Shown here in pieces: positions 61,386 through 64,000 of a stretch of DNA of 64,000 nt (positions are counted from its first letter, which is position 1; the number at the start of each line of letters is the position of its first letter). The DNA lies in assembly GCA_963920575.1 (NCBI GenBank), contig OY986969.1, forward strand, positions 9,793,096 through 9,857,095, written 5' to 3'. The stretch comes from Narthecium ossifragum. Its lineage: Eukaryota > Streptophyta > Magnoliopsida > Dioscoreales > Nartheciaceae. Position numbers and translations under genes: made by a program. A model generated the notes under the pieces. It had not been told where the DNA came from, made no database searches, and worked only from the letters and a program-made list of their open reading frames with translations.

Positions 61386-62014
61386 TGTCAGCGCCTTGAG
61401 CCCCTAACACGGGCCATGATGCGCGTCAGCCGGAGTTGACATGGACCACGGCCTAGGCCATGGCGCGGTGCATCACATCAAGCCATGGGCAGCATGAAAA
61501 CACCATGACGCACGAACAAACCTCCTTGAACGAGGTTAGACGACACTTCCCCAAAGATGGCACAACGAATTCCGAGCATGGCGCGGTGCACCGGGCCAAG
61601 GAGAAAGACGACGCGCCAGGACGCGGTGCGGCACGAGCCCAGCAGAGCATGACGAGCGCGAGAGCAAGTCAAGCGAGCGAGACACGCGGGTAGAACGCGA
61701 CCAAAAAGGGAGCAAGTCAAGGCGAGCGAGACACGTGGGTAGCACGCGACCAAAAAGGGAGCAAGTCAAGCGAGCGAGACACGCGCCAAGACAAGCGGTC
61801 GAGCGCGCGCGTAGCACGCGAGAGAACGCACGCAGCGCGTGCGCGACGCGCTCATAAAGCATAGTCCGTTTGGACTTGGAATAGGTGATGACATGGAAAA
61901 TAACCGTTTTGGCTCAGGGAAACTTGCTGTTGGCGTGGACGAATAGGTTGGAGTCCTATTTTGAGTCAAGGAGCGATCATGGCTATCTTAAGCAAGTCAA
62001 ACTCAAGAGAGAGT
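61386..62014 (+). repeat. 3' LTR fragment of the Galadriel-like element
   Basis: Starts TGTCAGCGCCTTGAGCC and is cut at 62014 by the next element. It does not overlap the retained part of the 5' LTR, so the two cannot be compared. Confidence 0.6.
61662..61785. repeat. 48-49-bp tandem repeat in the Galadriel-like LTR
   Basis: Two full copies and one partial copy of GAGCAAGTCAAGCGAGCGAG...GACCAAAAAGG start at 61662, 61710 and 61759. Confidence 0.85.
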
Positions 62015-63442
62015 TGATCGCTCACAAACGTCGTCGTTAAAACGTATGCAAAACGCAATCTAGAATTTATAATCCTTCAATCAATACAACTCTACAAACG
62101 TAGAACAGTGGTGAGATCCGGAGTCGAACCACAGGGAAAGATTGTTTAACAAGAGAAGAAATCAAATTAAATCTCTAAACTCAAGTCCAAAGGCGAAGAA
62201 AAGGAGTTTCAATGGTTTTGTTATCTAAGGAATTAAACTACTGAAAAAGCAATGAAAAGGTTGGGATAAATCAATGAGAGAAAACCTAGGGATTACTCAA
62301 TCCACTTTAGTTTCACCTCTTGTATTCTCTAGTATCCTCTTGTTCTCTAATCTAGACATATGGAATCACGGCTTCTTAAGCTCGCATTAATCCCTAAAAG
62401 AACGCTCATGTTATCCTACGGCATAGTCTATCTTCGCTTAGCATAGACTGTCTTCGAACTTAACCTGAGTACAATTTATCTTTGCTTAGCATAAACTATC
62501 TCAAAGGCATGTACAAAAGCGACATAAAAACCATCCTACGAATCTCTACCATCAAGCACATCAATCAAGTAGGACTCAAAATACGTCAAGGAACTCTGTT
62601 CCCTCAACTCTTTATAAAATAAAACCATATTCATAGGATCATGTTTTTGAAAAGATAACAAGAATCAAACTAGAAAATACAAAGAAGCTACACTAAAGCT
62701 TCATGAGATCCCTAAGTAAAGAGTTTAGCCACTCATCTTTTGGATGAGATCCATGTATTCGATGAAGAAAGTGAGGGATCCACTCCGCATCTCCGTCTTC
62801 TTCTCCAATCTGAATTCCTCTGTTTCTCTCTATGGAGGCCTCTGGTTTTTGGCTAACAAAACCCTTTTTATATGTTAATTCCCGGAATTAGGGTTTAGGG
62901 TTAAGTTAGACCTCAAGTACAACTCGGAATTCCTGGTTCAACCCTGACAGCTTCTTCCAATCGCGACTGAGCTCAACCGGTTCGGAATTTGAGAATGAGT
63001 CTAACACAAAAGCTGTAGATTTGGAAGTCTTCTGTCCTCTCCCGAAGAGTTTGCAATATTTAGACTTATCTAGAATAGTTAGCGAATATTCTCCCGGGAG
63101 TCGACGGACCAGTCTTCCAGCAGCTAAATAACTTCATCTTCTTCAAAACAGCTATCAATCCATCAGGAATCTCTGAAAGTGTCCAACATGAAAGTTGTAC
63201 GTCTTGATGTCTTCTAGATGTCACCAAAATTTCAGAATATTTGGACATAAGAATAATTTCTGATGAAAATTATGCTAACAGTCGACAGAGCAGTGTATTT
63301 CAGCATATTAACCGAATTTCTTGCATTTCTTCTCAAAGCATGATTAAACCTGAAATCAACTAACAAGCTATCAAATACAACTACTCTAGGCCTAACAAAT
63401 GTAAATTATGGGGTTTAAGTATGAATATTTTGTGACTCATCA
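62015..63442 (-). mobile_element. 3' LTR of a second Athila-like element (minus strand)
   Basis: The 1428-bp inverse counterpart of 43483-44909: the plus strand starts TGATCGCTC and ends GTGACTCATCA. It has no primer site on its low-coordinate side. On the high-coordinate side a polypurine tract follows (in element orientation AAGTTGGGGGGTG). It is therefore a 3' LTR whose internal region runs past 64000. It interrupts the Galadriel-like 3' LTR. The left flank is AGAGT; the partner duplication is outside the window. Confidence 0.85.
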
Positions 63443-64000
63443 CACCCCCCAACTTACACTTTGCTAGTCCTCGAGCAAAGAAAATATAAAGATAAAGCAA
63501 TAAATCTAACTAGCCACTTTCGTAGGTCTCACGATTGCACTTAGCATGTGCAACAAGCCTTTAAACCCCTGAGTTACCCCAGTGGAGGAGTTATAGTCTC
63601 CTGAGGGTTTTCAGGGATGACACCCACAAACATCTATACATCCCCTTGAATATATCATTAGAAATCAATCACAATATTCATCAACTCTAATGCATGAAAT
63701 AGAAATAATATCCATAAATATACCCTTCAACTCATAGTCACATAAAAATATAGTAAATCAAAACATGTCATAACATATTTCCAATACTTCAACATATTTA
63801 ATCATGACTAAAAATAACTTTAACACTCCTGTGTGTGAATGGGGTTCCACATGCTTCAGAGCATCAATTATATCTAAACACTTCAACTATTCAAGATCAC
63901 AATCCTATCCAAGCACATATCTTCCACTTATCACATAGCAATATCTCTTTTTTTTTTTCTTTTTCATCATTTTTTTCTCAACTATCAGACAATTTGTTTT
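63443..64000 (-). mobile_element. 3' internal region of the second Athila-like element
   Basis: The first bases are the inverse of a polypurine tract preceded by GAGGACTAGCAAAGTGTAAG, a sequence characteristic of the end of Athila/Tat-group elements. The rest is AT-rich non-coding DNA with a T run at 63950-63970. No coding region is reached. Confidence 0.7.

Larger units (their letters stand above)
39215..62014 (+). mobile_element. Galadriel-like chromovirus (outermost of the nest), decayed and split
   Basis: The element includes a 5' LTR fragment (about 39215-39679), a worn primer site, gag, protease, RT, RNase H, integrase, a canonical chromodomain, a polypurine tract and a 3' LTR fragment (61386-62014). 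The integrase is interrupted between 43483 and 60522 by an Athila-like element. The lineage is judged from the chromodomain type (YLVKWKGLP) and the LTR-end and primer sequence; lineage confidence is moderate. The 5' LTR has lost its front part and the 3' LTR is cut by another insertion, so the element's ends and target duplication are not visible. Many stops and frameshifts show it is old. Confidence 0.7.

Overview
This window is flowering-plant nuclear DNA. The evidence is plant LTR retrotransposons of the Reina, Tekay, Galadriel-like and Athila-like lineages, gene-capturing Mutator-like elements (Pack-MULEs), hAT elements with 8-bp target duplications, and one host gene with plant intron structure. 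The host gene and the GC-rich captured fragments look monocot-like, but that is an inference and I cannot name a species. I found no convincing tRNA, rRNA or CRISPR locus. The only likely host gene is a coilin-like gene on the + strand (recognisable exons 9213-35089); almost everything else is mobile DNA or its debris.

Layout. 1-1.4 kb: a 5S-rRNA-derived (Cassandra-like) LTR end followed by a diverged Tekay-type LTR with a hairpin array. 1.4-4.6 kb: non-coding DNA with tandem repeats and a foldback element. 4.6-7.0 kb: GA-rich simple repeats and antisense fragments of host genes (an NHL/LEA_2-like piece fused to an unidentified piece). 7107-9031: a Pack-MULE with a 10-bp target duplication carrying C2-domain and F-box fragments; it ends about 180 bp before the coilin start codon. 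9.2-35.1 kb: the coilin-like gene. Its roughly 20-kb third intron holds two inverted, nearly palindromic hAT copies (15172-27569). One hAT arm is split by a MULE-type MITE that itself contains a second Pack-MULE (LysM plus U-box-kinase fragments). The other arm is split by a 5.2-kb Reina element. Two small hAT-type elements with perfect 8-bp target duplications lie further along the intron. 35.8-38.0 kb: a TIR element with a plant-mobile-domain pseudogene and MITE-like sequence.

39.2-62.0 kb is a three-level retrotransposon nest. A decayed Galadriel-like chromovirus was split in its integrase by an Athila-like element without a reverse transcriptase (43483-60522, target duplication GGTCT). 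That element was in turn split by a Tekay chromovirus on the minus strand (48380-58450, target duplication GAGCC). The Galadriel 3' LTR is then cut at 62015 by a second, minus-strand copy of the Athila-like family, which runs off the window.

The most unusual signals are structural. The Tekay LTRs carry eight inverted-repeat units built on ACGGTCGAT-N6-ATCGACCGT whose flanking bases change in complementary pairs. A second LTR family carries a comparable array with different stems, and GATCGATC palindromes recur in at least four unrelated element types. The palindromic hAT pair inside a transcribed intron resembles, in architecture, natural hairpin silencing loci. All boundaries, target duplications and reading frames were read by eye; no alignment or database search was possible.
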